Part shown: piece after piece, positions 1 through 10,700 of the stretch | Numbering within the stretch: the first letter of the stretch is position 1 | Layout of the letters: each line of letters starts with the position of its first letter | Assembly (NCBI RefSeq): GCF_036203305.1 | Contig: NZ_CP108131.1 | Span: 7,316,001 to 7,380,000, forward strand | DNA from: Streptomyces sp. NBC_00190 | GTDB lineage: Bacteria > Actinomycetota > Actinomycetes > Streptomycetales > Streptomycetaceae | Length of the DNA stretch: 64,000 nucleotides | Direction of reading: 5' to 3' | Notes under the pieces: generated by a model | What the model was told of the DNA's origin: nothing | The model's database searches: none | The model's input: the letters and a program-made list of their open reading frames with translations, nothing else | Position numbers and translations under genes: made by a program

Positions 1-1
1 G

Positions 2-3000
2 ACCGCCCGGCTCGCCCGGCTCCACCGGGAACTGCCGGCCCGGCTGCGCGAATGGCTGCCCGACTACATGGTCCCGTCGGCCTTCGTCGTGCTCGACGAG
101 CTGCCGGTGACCCCGATCGGAAAGCTGGACCGCGCGGCCCTGCCGGCCCCGGACTACGGCATCCTCAGCAGCGGACGGGCCCCCCGCACACCCCGCGAGG
201 AGATCCTGTGCGAGCTCTTCGCCGACGTCCTCGGGCTGAAGCGGGTGACCGTCGACGACAGCTTCTTCGAGCTGGGCGGGCACTCGCTGCTCGCCACACG
301 GCTGGTCAGCCGGATCCGCGGCGCCCTGGGGATCGAGGTACCGATCGCCGCGGTCTTCGACGCCCCGACCGTGGCCGGGCTGGCCGAACGCATCGACTCC
401 GGCGCGGCGACCGCGCGTGCGGCCCTGCTGCCCATGGAGCGGCCCGAGGCGGTCCCGCTGTCGTTCGCGCAGCGCCGCCTCTGGTTCCTGCACAAGCTCG
501 AAGGCCGGTCGGCGACCTACAACCTGCCCCTGGCACTGCGCCTGCGGGGAGCCGTCGACGAGGAAACGCTGCGGGCGGCGCTCGCCGATGTCATCGCCCG
601 GCACGAGTCGCTGCGTACGGTCTTCCCCGAGACCGACGGGGAACCGCGCCAGCACGTGCGCGACGCCGGAGCGGCCGACTTCGGCTGGCGGGTCACCCGG
701 GCCACGGAAGAGGAGTGGCCGCAGCGCATGGCGGCCGCCGTCTCGTACGCATTCGACCTCGGGACCGAGATCCCGGTGCGCGCCGAGCTGTGGCACGTGG
801 CCGCCCCGGTCGACGGCGATGCGACGGACGAATCCGACGGAACCGACGGCTCCCGCGTCCTGCTGGTGCTCCTGCACCACATCGCGGGCGACAGCTGGTC
901 AGCCGGACGGCTGCTCCGGGACCTGACCGCGGCCTACAGCGCACGGATCCACGGAACCGCGCCGCACTGGCCTCGGCTGCGCGTCCAGTACATCGACTAC
1001 ACGCTCTGGCAGCGCTACATCCTCGGCGACGAGGACGACCCGGACAGCACCGTCGCGCAGCAGATCGTCTACTGGCGCAAGCTGCTCGCCGGAGCGCCCG
1101 AGGAACTCGCCCTGCCGACGGACCGGCCCCGCCCGGCGGAGCCGAGCTACCAGGGCGGCACCGTCCGCTTCGAACTGCCGGCACGGGTACACCGCGCCCT
1201 GGCCGCGCTCGCCGAGGCCTCCGGCGCGAGCACCGCCATGGTGCTCCAGTCCGCGGTGTCCGTACTGCTGTCCAAGCTGGGCGCGGGCGATGACATCGTG
1301 CTCGGCACGCCCGTCGCCGGGCGCACCGACGAGGCGCTGGAGGACCTGATCGGGTTCTTCGTCAATACGCTGGTGCTGCGCGCCGATCTGTCGGGTGACC
1401 CGACCTTCGGCGACCTCGTCGGCCGGGTCCGCCAGGCCGTACTGGAGTCGTACGTCCACCAGGACCTGCCGTTCGAGCGGCTGGTCGAGCTGGTCAACCC
1501 GTACCGGGCGACCGCGCGGCACCCGCTGTTCCAGGTCATGGTGGACTTCGGTGTCACGGGCGACGCGTACGAGGGCCCGGCCGAGCTGGACATCGAAGCG
1601 GTCGGCATCGAGACGCCCACGGCGAAGTTCGACGTCGACTTCACCTTCTCCGAGCGCATGACACAAGACGGTGCCCCGGCCGGGGTCACGGGGGCCCTGC
1701 GCTACGCCGCCGACCTGTTCGACCACGGGACTGCGGCGGCGATGGCCGACCGGTTGACCGCGCTGGTGGACACCATGGTGGCCGCCCCGCACCACAGGCT
1801 GAGCGCGTTCGATGTCCTCAGCCCCGCCGAACGGCAGCACTGGGAGACGTCCGGGGCACGGGACTCGGCACCGCGGACGCCGGACGACACGACCGTCGTA
1901 CGGCTCTTCGAGGAGCAGGCGGCGGCCACCCCGGACGCGACGGCGGTCGTCGAGGACGGCATCGCGTTGACCTACGCGCAGGTCAACGCGTGGGCCAACC
2001 GGCTCGCCCGACGGCTGATCGGGCACGGCGCGGGCCCGGGACGGGTGCTGGCCCTGGCCCTGCCACCGTCCGCCGAGGCGGTAATCGGGCTGCTCGCCGT
2101 CCTCAAGACCGGCGCGGCCTGCCTGGCCCTGGAAGCCGACCCGGACACCGCGACGATCGAAGCGGCCGATCCACTGCTGATCGTCGGCCTCGCCCGGGCG
2201 AGCGGTGACCGGCCGGTCCTGACGGCCGGTTCGCCGGACATGGACCGGCAGGACGCGACCGAGGCGGACGCGACCGACACGGACGTGACCGACGCGGAGC
2301 GCATCGAGCCGCTGCTGCCTGCGCACGCCGCGCAGGTGTTCGCCGGGCCCTTCACCCACGCGGTCACCCACGCCGAGCTGGCAGCCCTCGCGGCGGACCA
2401 CCGCATCCACGTCTTCGGCCAGGCCGGACCGCTGCGCGTGGGACTGACCCACCCCCTGTCCTCCGTCAACGCGTGGGACGCACTGACGGCGTTGCTCGAC
2501 GGCCATGAGCTGCACCTGATCGGCGGGCCCGCCCCGGCCGATGCGCGGGCAACCGTCGACGCCCTGCGCGCCGCCCGGATCCACACGCTCGCCGCGACCC
2601 CGCGGTCCGCCGAACGGCTCGTCAACGCCGGCTTGTTCACAGCGGGCGAGCACCACCCGGCGGCCTTGCTGCTGTCCGGCGAACCGGTCGGCGCTGCGCT
2701 CTGGCACCGGCTTCGCGTACTGCCGGCGACACGGGCGTACGCCGTCCACCGCCCGGCGGGCTGCGGTGCCGCCGCCTTGGCGACGCCCGTCGGCAGCGTG
2801 ACCGGTCCCGTGCTCGGCCGTCCCCTCAACGGGGCCGTCGCGTACGTACTCGACGCGGGGCTGCGTCCTGCGCCCCGGGGGGTGACCGGCGAGCTGTACC
2901 TGAAGGGAGCCCGCCCGGACACCACCCCGACCGCCCAGCGGTGTGTGCCGAGCCCGTTCCACTCCGGCGAGTGGATGCACCGTACGGGCGAACTGGTGCG

Positions 3001-4417
3001 GTGGGGAACCGGCACGGACGACCTGGAGTTCGTCGCGGACGAAGGCGAGCACGCGGTCCTGCGCGGCCTGCGCATCGAACCGCGGGCGATCGAGGCCGTG
3101 CTGACCTCTCACCCCGCCGTCGCGCAGGCCGTCGTGAGCGTGCGCGAGGACGGGGGCGGCGGGGCCGTTCTGGTCGCACACGCCGTACCGGTGAGCCCGG
3201 ATGCGGGCGCCGACCCGATCGCGTTGCGGGCCCATCTGGCCCGACACCTCGCGGAACACCTTGTCCCGGTGGCCGTCGTCATTCTGGAGCGGCTGCCGCT
3301 GACCGACCACGGGGAACTGGACCGGACCGCCCTGCCGGAGCCGCCTGCGGACGAGGCTGCCGATGGGTACCGCGGGCCGCGCAACCCCCGGGAGGAAATG
3401 CTGTGCGCGCTCTTCTCCGAATTCCTCGACGTGCCCAAGGTGGGTATCGACGACAACTTCTTCGAACTGGGCGGACACTCCCTCTCGGCCATCCGGCTGC
3501 TGGTGCAGATCAAGTCAGTACTGGGCGTGGAACTCCCGGTGAAGGCGATGATGGAAACGCCCACGGTTGCCGGTCTGTCTCTGCGCATGGCCGGTGACTC
3601 CGAGGGGAACTCGCTCGCCGTCGTACTGCCGCTGCGCACGGGGGGAACCCGGAATCCGGTGTTCTGCGTGCACGCCGGAAGCGGGCTCGGCTGGACGTAT
3701 TCCGGTCTGCTCCGCCATATCGACAAGGACATCCCCGTCTACGCCCTCCAGGCGAGCGGACTCGACGGAAAGGGAGCCCTCGCACAATCGGTCCGGGAGA
3801 TGGCCGACGACTATGTGCGCCGCATTGTGGAAGTGCAGCCGGAAGGCCCCTACCGCATTCTCGGCTGGTCCTTCGGAGGAGTGGTCGCGCACCAGATCAC
3901 GGAGATCCTGGAGGAGCGCGGCCGGACGGTCGAGCTGCTGGCCCTGCTCGACTGCCACCCGGTCAGCACAGTCAGCAGACAAGAGGTCGAGGAGGCGATG
4001 GCCAAGGTGGACGTCGCCGATATCTACCGCGCCATGCTGGGCCTGTTCGACCTCGAGCTGACGGACGAGGAGGCGGCCGAACTCACCCACGAGCGCGCCG
4101 TCGAGATGCTCCGGACGCACAACACGGCCCTGGCCGGCCTCAGTGCGTCCGAGGTCCGGGACATGATGGACGTGACGCTCAACAACGCCCGGATCGGCCT
4201 GGACGTGGTTCACCGCCCGGTGGCCGCGCCGACGCTGGTGCTGGCCGCCGTGGGCGAGGAAGCGGACCACAGACTGGAGGCGGGGGTCTGGGATCCGTAC
4301 GTCGGTCCCGGGATCGACTACCGAACCGTCGACTGCAAGCACACGCACATGATGAACCCGGAACCGCTGCGCGAGATCGGCGCGATGGTTTCCGACCGGC
4401 TGCGCCGGGCGCAGTAG
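2..4417 (+). CDS. NRPS, 3' part: (A end)-PCP-C-A*-PCP-TE
   Basis: This is the 3' part of a multimodular peptide synthetase; the start lies before the window. Domains in order, by nucleotide: end of an A domain with motif A10 (TPIGKLDR) up to about 175; PCP 190-390 with [12 protein letters not shown] domain 415-1800; a degenerate A domain 1890-3345; PCP 3385-3580 with LGGHSLSAIRL; thioesterase 3620-4410 with nucleophile motif GWSFGG and a late His in KHTHMM. The C motif reads HHIAGDS where HHxxxDG is usual. The second A domain lacks the P-loop motif YTSGSTGxPKG, A7 is changed to HRTGEL and the A10 lysine is replaced (HGELDR), so I infer it cannot adenylate and that its intact PCP is loaded in trans. 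The terminal TE should release the peptide by hydrolysis or cyclization. A terminator-like hairpin follows. Confidence 0.93.
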   Translation, partial: TARLARLHRELPARLREWLPDYMVPSAFVVLDELPVTPIGKLDRAALPAPDYGILSSGRAPRTPREEILCELFADVLGLKRVTVDDSFFELGGHSLLATRLVSRIRGALGIEVPIAAVFDAPTVAGLAERIDSGAATARAALLPMERPEAVPLSFAQRRLWFLHKLEGRSATYNLPLALRLRGAVDEETLRAALADVIARHESLRTVFPETDGEPRQHVRDAGAADFGWRVTRATEEEWPQRMAAAVSYAFDLGTEIPVRAELWHVAAPVDGDATDESDGTDGSRVLLVLLHHIAGDSWSAGRLLRDLTAAYSARIHGTAPHWPRLRVQYIDYTLWQRYILGDEDDPDSTVAQQIVYWRKLLAGAPEELALPTDRPRPAEPSYQGGTVRFELPARVHRALAALAEASGASTAMVLQSAVSVLLSKLGAGDDIVLGTPVAGRTDEALEDLIGFFVNTLVLRADLSGDPTFGDLVGRVRQAVLESYVHQDLPFERLVELVNPYRATARHPLFQVMVDFGVTGDAYEGPAELDIEAVGIETPTAKFDVDFTFSERMTQDGAPAGVTGALRYAADLFDHGTAAAMADRLTALVDTMVAAPHHRLSAFDVLSPAERQHWETSGARDSAPRTPDDTTVVRLFEEQAAATPDATAVVEDGIALTYAQVNAWANRLARRLIGHGAGPGRVLALALPPSAEAVIGLLAVLKTGAACLALEADPDTATIEAADPLLIVGLARASGDRPVLTAGSPDMDRQDATEADATDTDVTDAERIEPLLPAHAAQVFAGPFTHAVTHAELAALAADHRIHVFGQAGPLRVGLTHPLSSVNAWDALTALLDGHELHLIGGPAPADARATVDALRAARIHTLAATPRSAERLVNAGLFTAGEHHPAALLLSGEPVGAALWHRLRVLPATRAYAVHRPAGCGAAALATPVGSVTGPVLGRPLNGAVAYVLDAGLRPAPRGVTGELYLKGARPDTTPTAQRCVPSPFHSGEWMHRTGELVRWGTGTDDLEFVADEGEHAVLRGLRIEPRAIEAVLTSHPAVAQAVVSVREDGGGGAVLVAHAVPVSPDAGADPIALRAHLARHLAEHLVPVAVVILERLPLTDHGELDRTALPEPPADEAADGYRGPRNPREEMLCALFSEFLDVPKVGIDDNFFELGGHSLSAIRLLVQIKSVLGVELPVKAMMETPTVAGLSLRMAGDSEGNSLAVVLPLRTGGTRNPVFCVHAGSGLGWTYSGLLRHIDKDIPVYALQASGLDGKGALAQSVREMADDYVRRIVEVQPEGPYRILGWSFGGVVAHQITEILEERGRTVELLALLDCHPVSTVSRQEVEEAMAKVDVADIYRAMLGLFDLELTDEEAAELTHERAVEMLRTHNTALAGLSASEVRDMMDVTLNNARIGLDVVHRPVAAPTLVLAAVGEEADHRLEAGVWDPYVGPGIDYRTVDCKHTHMMNPEPLREIGAMVSDRLRRAQ

Positions 4418-4448
4418 CCGCGCCACGGAGCGCTGAGGGCTAGCGCCG

Positions 4449-4484
4449 GGCCGGGGCCCCGCGGTGAAATCCGGGGCCCCGGCC
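4449..4484 (+). terminator. Strong hairpin after the TE-containing NRPS gene
   Basis: A perfect 13-bp inverted repeat (GGCCGGGGCCCCG at 4449-4461, its complement at 4472-4484) encloses a 10-nt loop, 32 nt after the stop codon. There is no T-tract, which is usual for Streptomyces terminators. It suggests that the next NRPS gene has its own promoter in the remaining 245 bp. Confidence 0.7.
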
Positions 4485-4612
4485 GATCCACGTCCGATCC
4501 GTGTCCCATCTGCGTACGGGCCGAGGCGGTCCAGGATCAGATGCGCGGGAGTTGACATAGTGCCCCCGCCCCAGTTCGCAGGAGAGGCTTTGTCGTCGAC
4601 GCTGTTCATGGC

Positions 4613-4628
4613 GGCTGATCGATCAGCC
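4613..4628. promoter_or_regulatory. 16-bp perfect palindrome upstream of the 13.4-kb NRPS gene
   Basis: GGCTGATCGATCAGCC is a perfect palindrome lying about 100 bp upstream of the start codon at 4730, in the 312-bp gap between the two synthetase genes. Size and position fit an operator for a dimeric regulator. The regulator is not identified and may lie outside the window. The rest of this gap holds the terminator at 4449-4484 and no convincing gene. Confidence 0.4.
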
Positions 4629-4729
4629 CGAACGGTGAACGCGTCCGCGGGGGACGGGATAAGGCACGAAGTGAATTCCTGCGGCGCGCCCGAACTGCGC
4701 CCGACACGCAGCTCTGACCGCTGCCGGAA

Positions 4730-7700
4730 ATGAAATCAGCCGAGTTTCGGCAGAAGAACACCGTCTGGAAAGCGAGCATCACGTTGGACGCCAAGGCATC
4801 GTCGAATTCGGCTCACCCGAACCCCGGCGCGGACAGGCAGCACCCTTCCTCGAACGTCGAGGTGCTGCGCGGTCTGTTCGCGGAGGTCCTGGGACACTCC
4901 GAAGTGGGCCCGGACGACGATCTCTTCACGCTCGGCGGGCATTCGCTCACGGCGATCAGGCTGCTGGTCCGGGTCCGCGCCGTTCTGGGGATCGAGCTTT
5001 CGATCAAGGAGGTCTTCGAGGCCGCCAACCCGGCGGCTCTGGCCCGGCGTCTCGACGCACACGCGGCGGGCGGTAGCGACGACGGCGGCGATGACGGCGA
5101 CGGCGGCGGCGAGGGCATCCGACGGCCCGAGCTCGTTCCGGCGGTGCGCCCCGCCCGGTTGCCACTGTCGTTCCCCCAGCGCCGCCTGTGGTTCCAGCAC
5201 AGGCTGGAAGGCCCGTCGGCGACCTACAACGTGCCCATGGCGTTCCGGCTGACCGGCAAGGTCGACGCCGACGCGCTGCACGGCGCCCTGCTCGCCGTGA
5301 TCGGCCGGCACGAGTCGCTCCGTACGGTCTTCCCCGAGAGTGACGGCGAGCCGAACCAGCTGGTGCTGGGGCCCGAGGACGTGCGGTTCGACTGGCAGCG
5401 CCGTACGGTCACGGAGGCCGAACTCCCCGCCGCCTTGGAAGAAGCGGCCCGGTACGGCTTCGACCTCTCCTCCGAAATCCCGTTCCGCGCATGGCTGTTC
5501 GAGCACGGGGACGACGAATGCGTCCTGCTCATGCTGCTGCACCACATCTCGGGTGACGGCTGGTCCCTGGCGCCGCTGGCTCGTGACGTCATCGCCGCGT
5601 ACACGGCGTACTCCGCCGACGCCGCACCCACCTGGTCCGAACTCCCGGTGCAGTACGCCGATTACAGCCTCTGGAAGAGCGAGCTGCTCGGGGACCCGGC
5701 CGACCCCGAGAGCGTCTTCGCGCGGCAGGTCGACTACTGGAAGGATCAGCTGGCCGAGCTGCCGCAGCTGGTCACCTTCCCCGCCGACCGCCCCCGTCCA
5801 GCCGTGGCCTCGTACGACGGCGCCAACCTGCACTTCAGGCTGAACGGGCAACTTCACCGTCAGATCGTGGCGTTGGCGCACCGCTCCAACGCCACCGTAT
5901 TCATGGTGCTGCAGGCCGGCATGGCAGCGCTCCTGACCCGGCTCGGCGCGGGCACGGACATCCCGCTCGGAAACGGTGTCGCGGGCCGCAGCGATGAAGG
6001 CCTGGACGATCTGATCGGCCTGTTCGTCAACACCTACGTCCTGCGTACGGACACCTCCGGCGACCCCGGCTTCGGAGAACTGCTCGGCCGCGTCCGGGAA
6101 GCCAGCCTCGCGGCGTTCGAGTACCAGGACGTGCCCTTCGAGTACCTGGTGGAACTCCTCAACCCGCAGCGCTCCACTCACCACCACCCGCTGTTCCAGG
6201 TCGCGATGGTGCAGCAGAACGCGCCGTCGGTCGACATGCTCCTGCCCGGACTCGCGGTCCGTGAAGAGTTCGTCACCACCTCCACCTCCCGATTCGACTT
6301 CCTCGTCGAGCTGTTCGAGCGCCACGACGAGAACGACGCGCCGGCCGGTATCGAGGCCGTCGTCGAGTACGCGACCGAATTGTTCGACCACGCGACGGTC
6401 GAAGACCTCCTGGAGCGCTGGGCGCGGCTGCTGCAGCAGGTGGTGGCCGAGCCGGCGCTGCCGATCGGGCAGGTAGACCTGCTGGCGGAGGCGGAGCGCG
6501 GCCGACTGCTGGGGGACTGGAACGACACGTCCGTCGAGGTCCCCGAGGCGTCGATGACCGCGCTGTTCGAGGCCCGCGTTGCCGCGGCGCCCCAGGACAC
6601 CGCGCTGGTGTGCGGTGCCGAATCACTCACGTACGGGGAACTCGACGCGCGGGCGAACCGGCTGGCGCACTGGCTGATCGAGCGGGGGGTGGCCCCGGAA
6701 CAGCGGGTCGGTGTTCTCCTGCCGCGCTCGTCGGAATGGGTCGTCGCGGTGCTGGCCGTACTCAAGGCCGGTGGCGCGTACGTGCCGGTCGACCCGGAAT
6801 ATCCGGCGGAGCGCCGCGCCTTCATGCTGGCGGACGCCGCCCCGGTCCTCGTACTCGACGAGGAGACACTGCGAACCGCCCTGCCGGACCTGGCCAAGTA
6901 CCCCGACACCGTCCCCGATGTGCGCGTTCGCCTCGAGAACCCCGCCTACATCATCTACACCTCCGGCTCCACCGGCGTTCCCAAGGGCGTCGCCGTGTCG
7001 CACAGCGGCGTGGCCAGCCTCGCGGCGGCGCAGGTCAGCAGGCTGGGTGTCACGCCCGCGAGCCGGGTACTGCAGTTCTCCTCGCTGAGCTTCGATGCCG
7101 CGTGGTGGGAACTGGTGATGGCGCTGACCTCCGGCGCCACGCTGATCGTGCCGCAGCAGGGTCGCCTCGTCGGTGAGGCGCTGCTGGAGGTGCTGGCCGG
7201 GCAGGGGATCACGCATGTGACGGTGCCGCCGTCGGTGCTGGGGGCTTTGCCTGCTGGTGTGGAGTCTGGGTCGGGGCTTTCGTCTTTGGAGACGGTTGTT
7301 CTGGCGGGTGAGGCTGCTCCTGTGGAGTTGGTGGCCCGGTGGTCGGGGTCGCGGCGTGTGGTGAATGCGTATGGTCCGACGGAGTCGACGGTGTGTGTGT
7401 CGATGAGCGGTGAGGTGTCGGATGGTGTGGTTCCCATCGGTCATCCGGTGGTGAACACGTCCGTGTATGTGCTGGATGAGGGTTTGTGTCCGGTGCCGGT
7501 GGGTGTTCCGGGTGAGTTGTATGTGGCGGGTTCGGGTCTGGCGCGTGGGTATGTGGGTCGTGCTGGTCTGACGGCTGAGCGGTTTGTGGCGTCTCCGTTT
7601 GGTGTGGGTGCGCGGATGTACCGGACGGGTGATCTGGTGCGCTGGCGTGCGGATGGGCAGTTGGAGTATCTGGGGCGTGCTGATGAGCAGGTGAAGGTGC

Positions 7701-10700
7701 GTGGGTTCCGGATCGAGCCGGGTGAGATCGAGTCGCTGCTGGTGGGTTTTGAGGGTGTCCGTCAGGCTGCGGTGATCGCCCGTGAGGACGTTCCGGGGGA
7801 TCAGCGCCTGGTGGCCTATGTCGTGCCTGATCTTGAGGTGGCGGCCGCGTCGGGTGCTGCTGATGTGTCGGGTGCTGAGGCGCAGGTGGAGGAGTGGCGG
7901 GAGATTTACGACTCGGTGTATTCCGGGGCGGGTTCTGGCGGCTTTGGTGAGGATTTCTCGGGCTGGGACAGTTCGTATTCGGGTGAGCCGATTGCGTTGG
8001 GTGAGATGCGTGCCTGGCGGGATGCGGTCGTGGAGCAGGTGCGTGGGTTCGGTGCGCGTCGGGTGCTGGAGATCGGTGTCGGTTCGGGTCTGCTGATGGC
8101 GCATCTGGCCGGCGGTGTGGAGGAGTACTGGGGCACGGATCTGTCGTCGGCGGTGATCGGGCGTCTGGAGGGCCAGGTTGCCGAGGCGGGTCTGGGGAAC
8201 GTCCGTCTGCGGGCACAGCCGGCAGACGTGACGGAGGGGCTGCCGGAGGGCTTCTTCGACACGGTTCTGATCAATTCGGTGGTGCAGTACTTCCCTGATG
8301 GGGAGTATCTGGCGCGGGTGATCGACCGGGCGGTCGGGCTGCTGGCTCCTGGCGGCCGGCTGATTGTCGGTGACGTGCGGCATGCGGGTTCGCTGCGTGT
8401 TCTGCATGCGGCTGTTCACGCGGGCCGGGGTGCGGTGGCGCGCGCGGTGGTGGACCGTGCGGTGCTGCTGGAGAAGGAACTCGTGGCCGCACCCGAGTTC
8501 TTTGCGGAGCTGGCCCGGCGGGATGGCCGGATTGGCGGGCTGGATATCCGTCTGAAGCGGGGCGGGTATCACAATGAGCTGACCCGGCATCGCTACGAGG
8601 TGGTGTTCCACAAGGATCCGGCCGGAGTGCTGGACGTTTCCGGTGCCCGTGAAGTGGTCTGGGAGTCCGGTCTCGACCTTGAGGACTTCGCCGGGATCGA
8701 TGTTCCGGTGCGTGTGGTGCGCATTCCGAATGCGCGGCTGGTGGCCGAGGTTGCCGCTGAGCACGTGGTCGACGGGCATGACGCGGAGGACTTCGGGCCG
8801 GCTGTTGATCCGGAGGCTCTGGTTGTCCGGGGCGCCGGGCTGGGTCTGCGGGTCGTGCCGACCTGGTCACCGGGGTCGGTGGCCCACTTCGAGGCCGTCA
8901 TCCTCCCGGCCGGGACGGATGATGCGGTTCTGTCCGGTGTCTACATGCCCTCCAGTTCTGCTTCTGCCTGGGTGAACAGCCCCGGTGCCGCTCGTGGAAT
9001 CGGGGCGGTCGTCAAGGCGGCCCGTGCGCAGCTGGCCGAGGGCCTGCCCGATTACATGGTCCCGTCGGCGGTCATGGCCGTGGCGCGGCTTCCGCTGTCT
9101 CCGAACGGCAAGCTGGACCGCCGGGCGCTCCCGAAGCCCGACTATGCGGCGGCCTCGGGCGGGCGGGCTCCGCGGACTCCGCAGGAAGAGGTCCTCGCGG
9201 GCCTGTTCGCCGAAGTCCTCGGCGTCGACCGCGTCGGCATCGACGACAGCTTCTTCGACCTCGGCGGCCACTCCCTCCTCGCCACCCGCCTCGTGAGCCG
9301 CATCCGGACCATCCTGGGCGTGGAGCTGCCCATCAAGGACGTCTTCGAAGCCTCCACCGTGTCCCGGCTGGTGGAACGACTGGACCTCGGCGGTAGGACG
9401 CGCACCGCCCTTCTGCCCATGGACCGCCCGGACAGCGTTCCACTGTCCTTCGCGCAGCGCCGCCTGTGGTTCCTCCACAAGCTCGAAGGCCGTTCCGCCA
9501 CCTACAACATGCCGCTTGCCCTGCGGCTCACCGGTGTCGTCGACCACGCCGCGCTCCGCGCTGCCCTGAGCGACGTGATCGGGCGCCACGAGTCCCTGCG
9601 TACGGTCTTCCCCGAGAGCGGCGGCGAACCCCGACAGCTCGTACTGGACGCCGAGGAGACCGGGATCGGCTGGGAACGCCGTACGGTCACCGAGGCCGAG
9701 CTCCCGGCCGCGCTGGAAGAAGTGGCCCGGTACGGATTCGACCTGGCCACCGAAATCCCGGTTCGCAGCTGGCTGTTCGAAACGGGTGCCGAGGACGCAG
9801 TCCTGCTCCTGCTGCTGCACCACATCGTCGGCGACGGCTGGTCCATGGCGCCGCTGGCCCGCGACGTCGTGGCCGCGTACACCGCGCGACTCCAGGGTGT
9901 GGCTCCGCAGTGGGCGGAACTTCCGGTCCAATACGCCGACTACACCCTTTGGCAGAGCGAACTGCTCGGTGATGAGTCCGACCCGGACAGCCTGTTCGGA
10001 CGCCAGGTCGCCTACTGGCGCGATCAGCTGACGGACCTGCCGCAACTAGTGACCTTCCCCGCAGACCGGTCCCGTCCGGCGATCGCTTCCTACGTCGGCT
10101 CGTCCGCCGAGTTCGATGTCGATGCCACGCTGCACCGGCGGCTCCGCGAGCTGGCCCGCGCTTCGGGCGCGACCGTGTTCATGGTGCTCCAGGCGGGCAT
10201 GGCAGCGCTCCTGACCCGGCTCGGCGCGGGCACGGACATCCCGCTCGGCAGTGGTGTCGCGGGCCGCACGGACGAGGCGCTCGATGACCTGGTCGGTCTC
10301 TTCGTCAACACCTTCGTGCTCCGCACGGACACCTCGGGCGATCCGACCTTCGAGGAGCTGCTGGGCCGGGTCCGTGAGACCAGTCTGGCGGCCTACGCCA
10401 ACCAGGACGTGCCCTTCGAGCACCTGGTGGAACTCCTCAACCCCCAACGGTCGGCGGCCCACCACCCGCTCTTCCAGGTGGCCCTGGTCCTCCAGAACAC
10501 CGGCCAGGGCGACTTCACCCTGCCGGCGCTGACGGTCCGGATGGAAGAGGTCGACTCCGGTACTTCCCGCTTCGACATGCTGCTTTCGCTCACCGAGCGG
10601 TACGACGCCGCGGGCAACCCCGCCGGGATCGCGACCGTGGTCGAGTACTCCACCGACCTCTTCGACCGGTCCACGATCGAGCAGCTCTTCGCCCGCTGGA

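Noticed and set aside
899..3478. 859-codon open frame on the minus strand inside the first NRPS gene
   Set aside because: It is an antisense shadow caused by high GC; the protein is Arg/Gly/Pro-rich and shows no domain, while the plus strand has full NRPS motifs.
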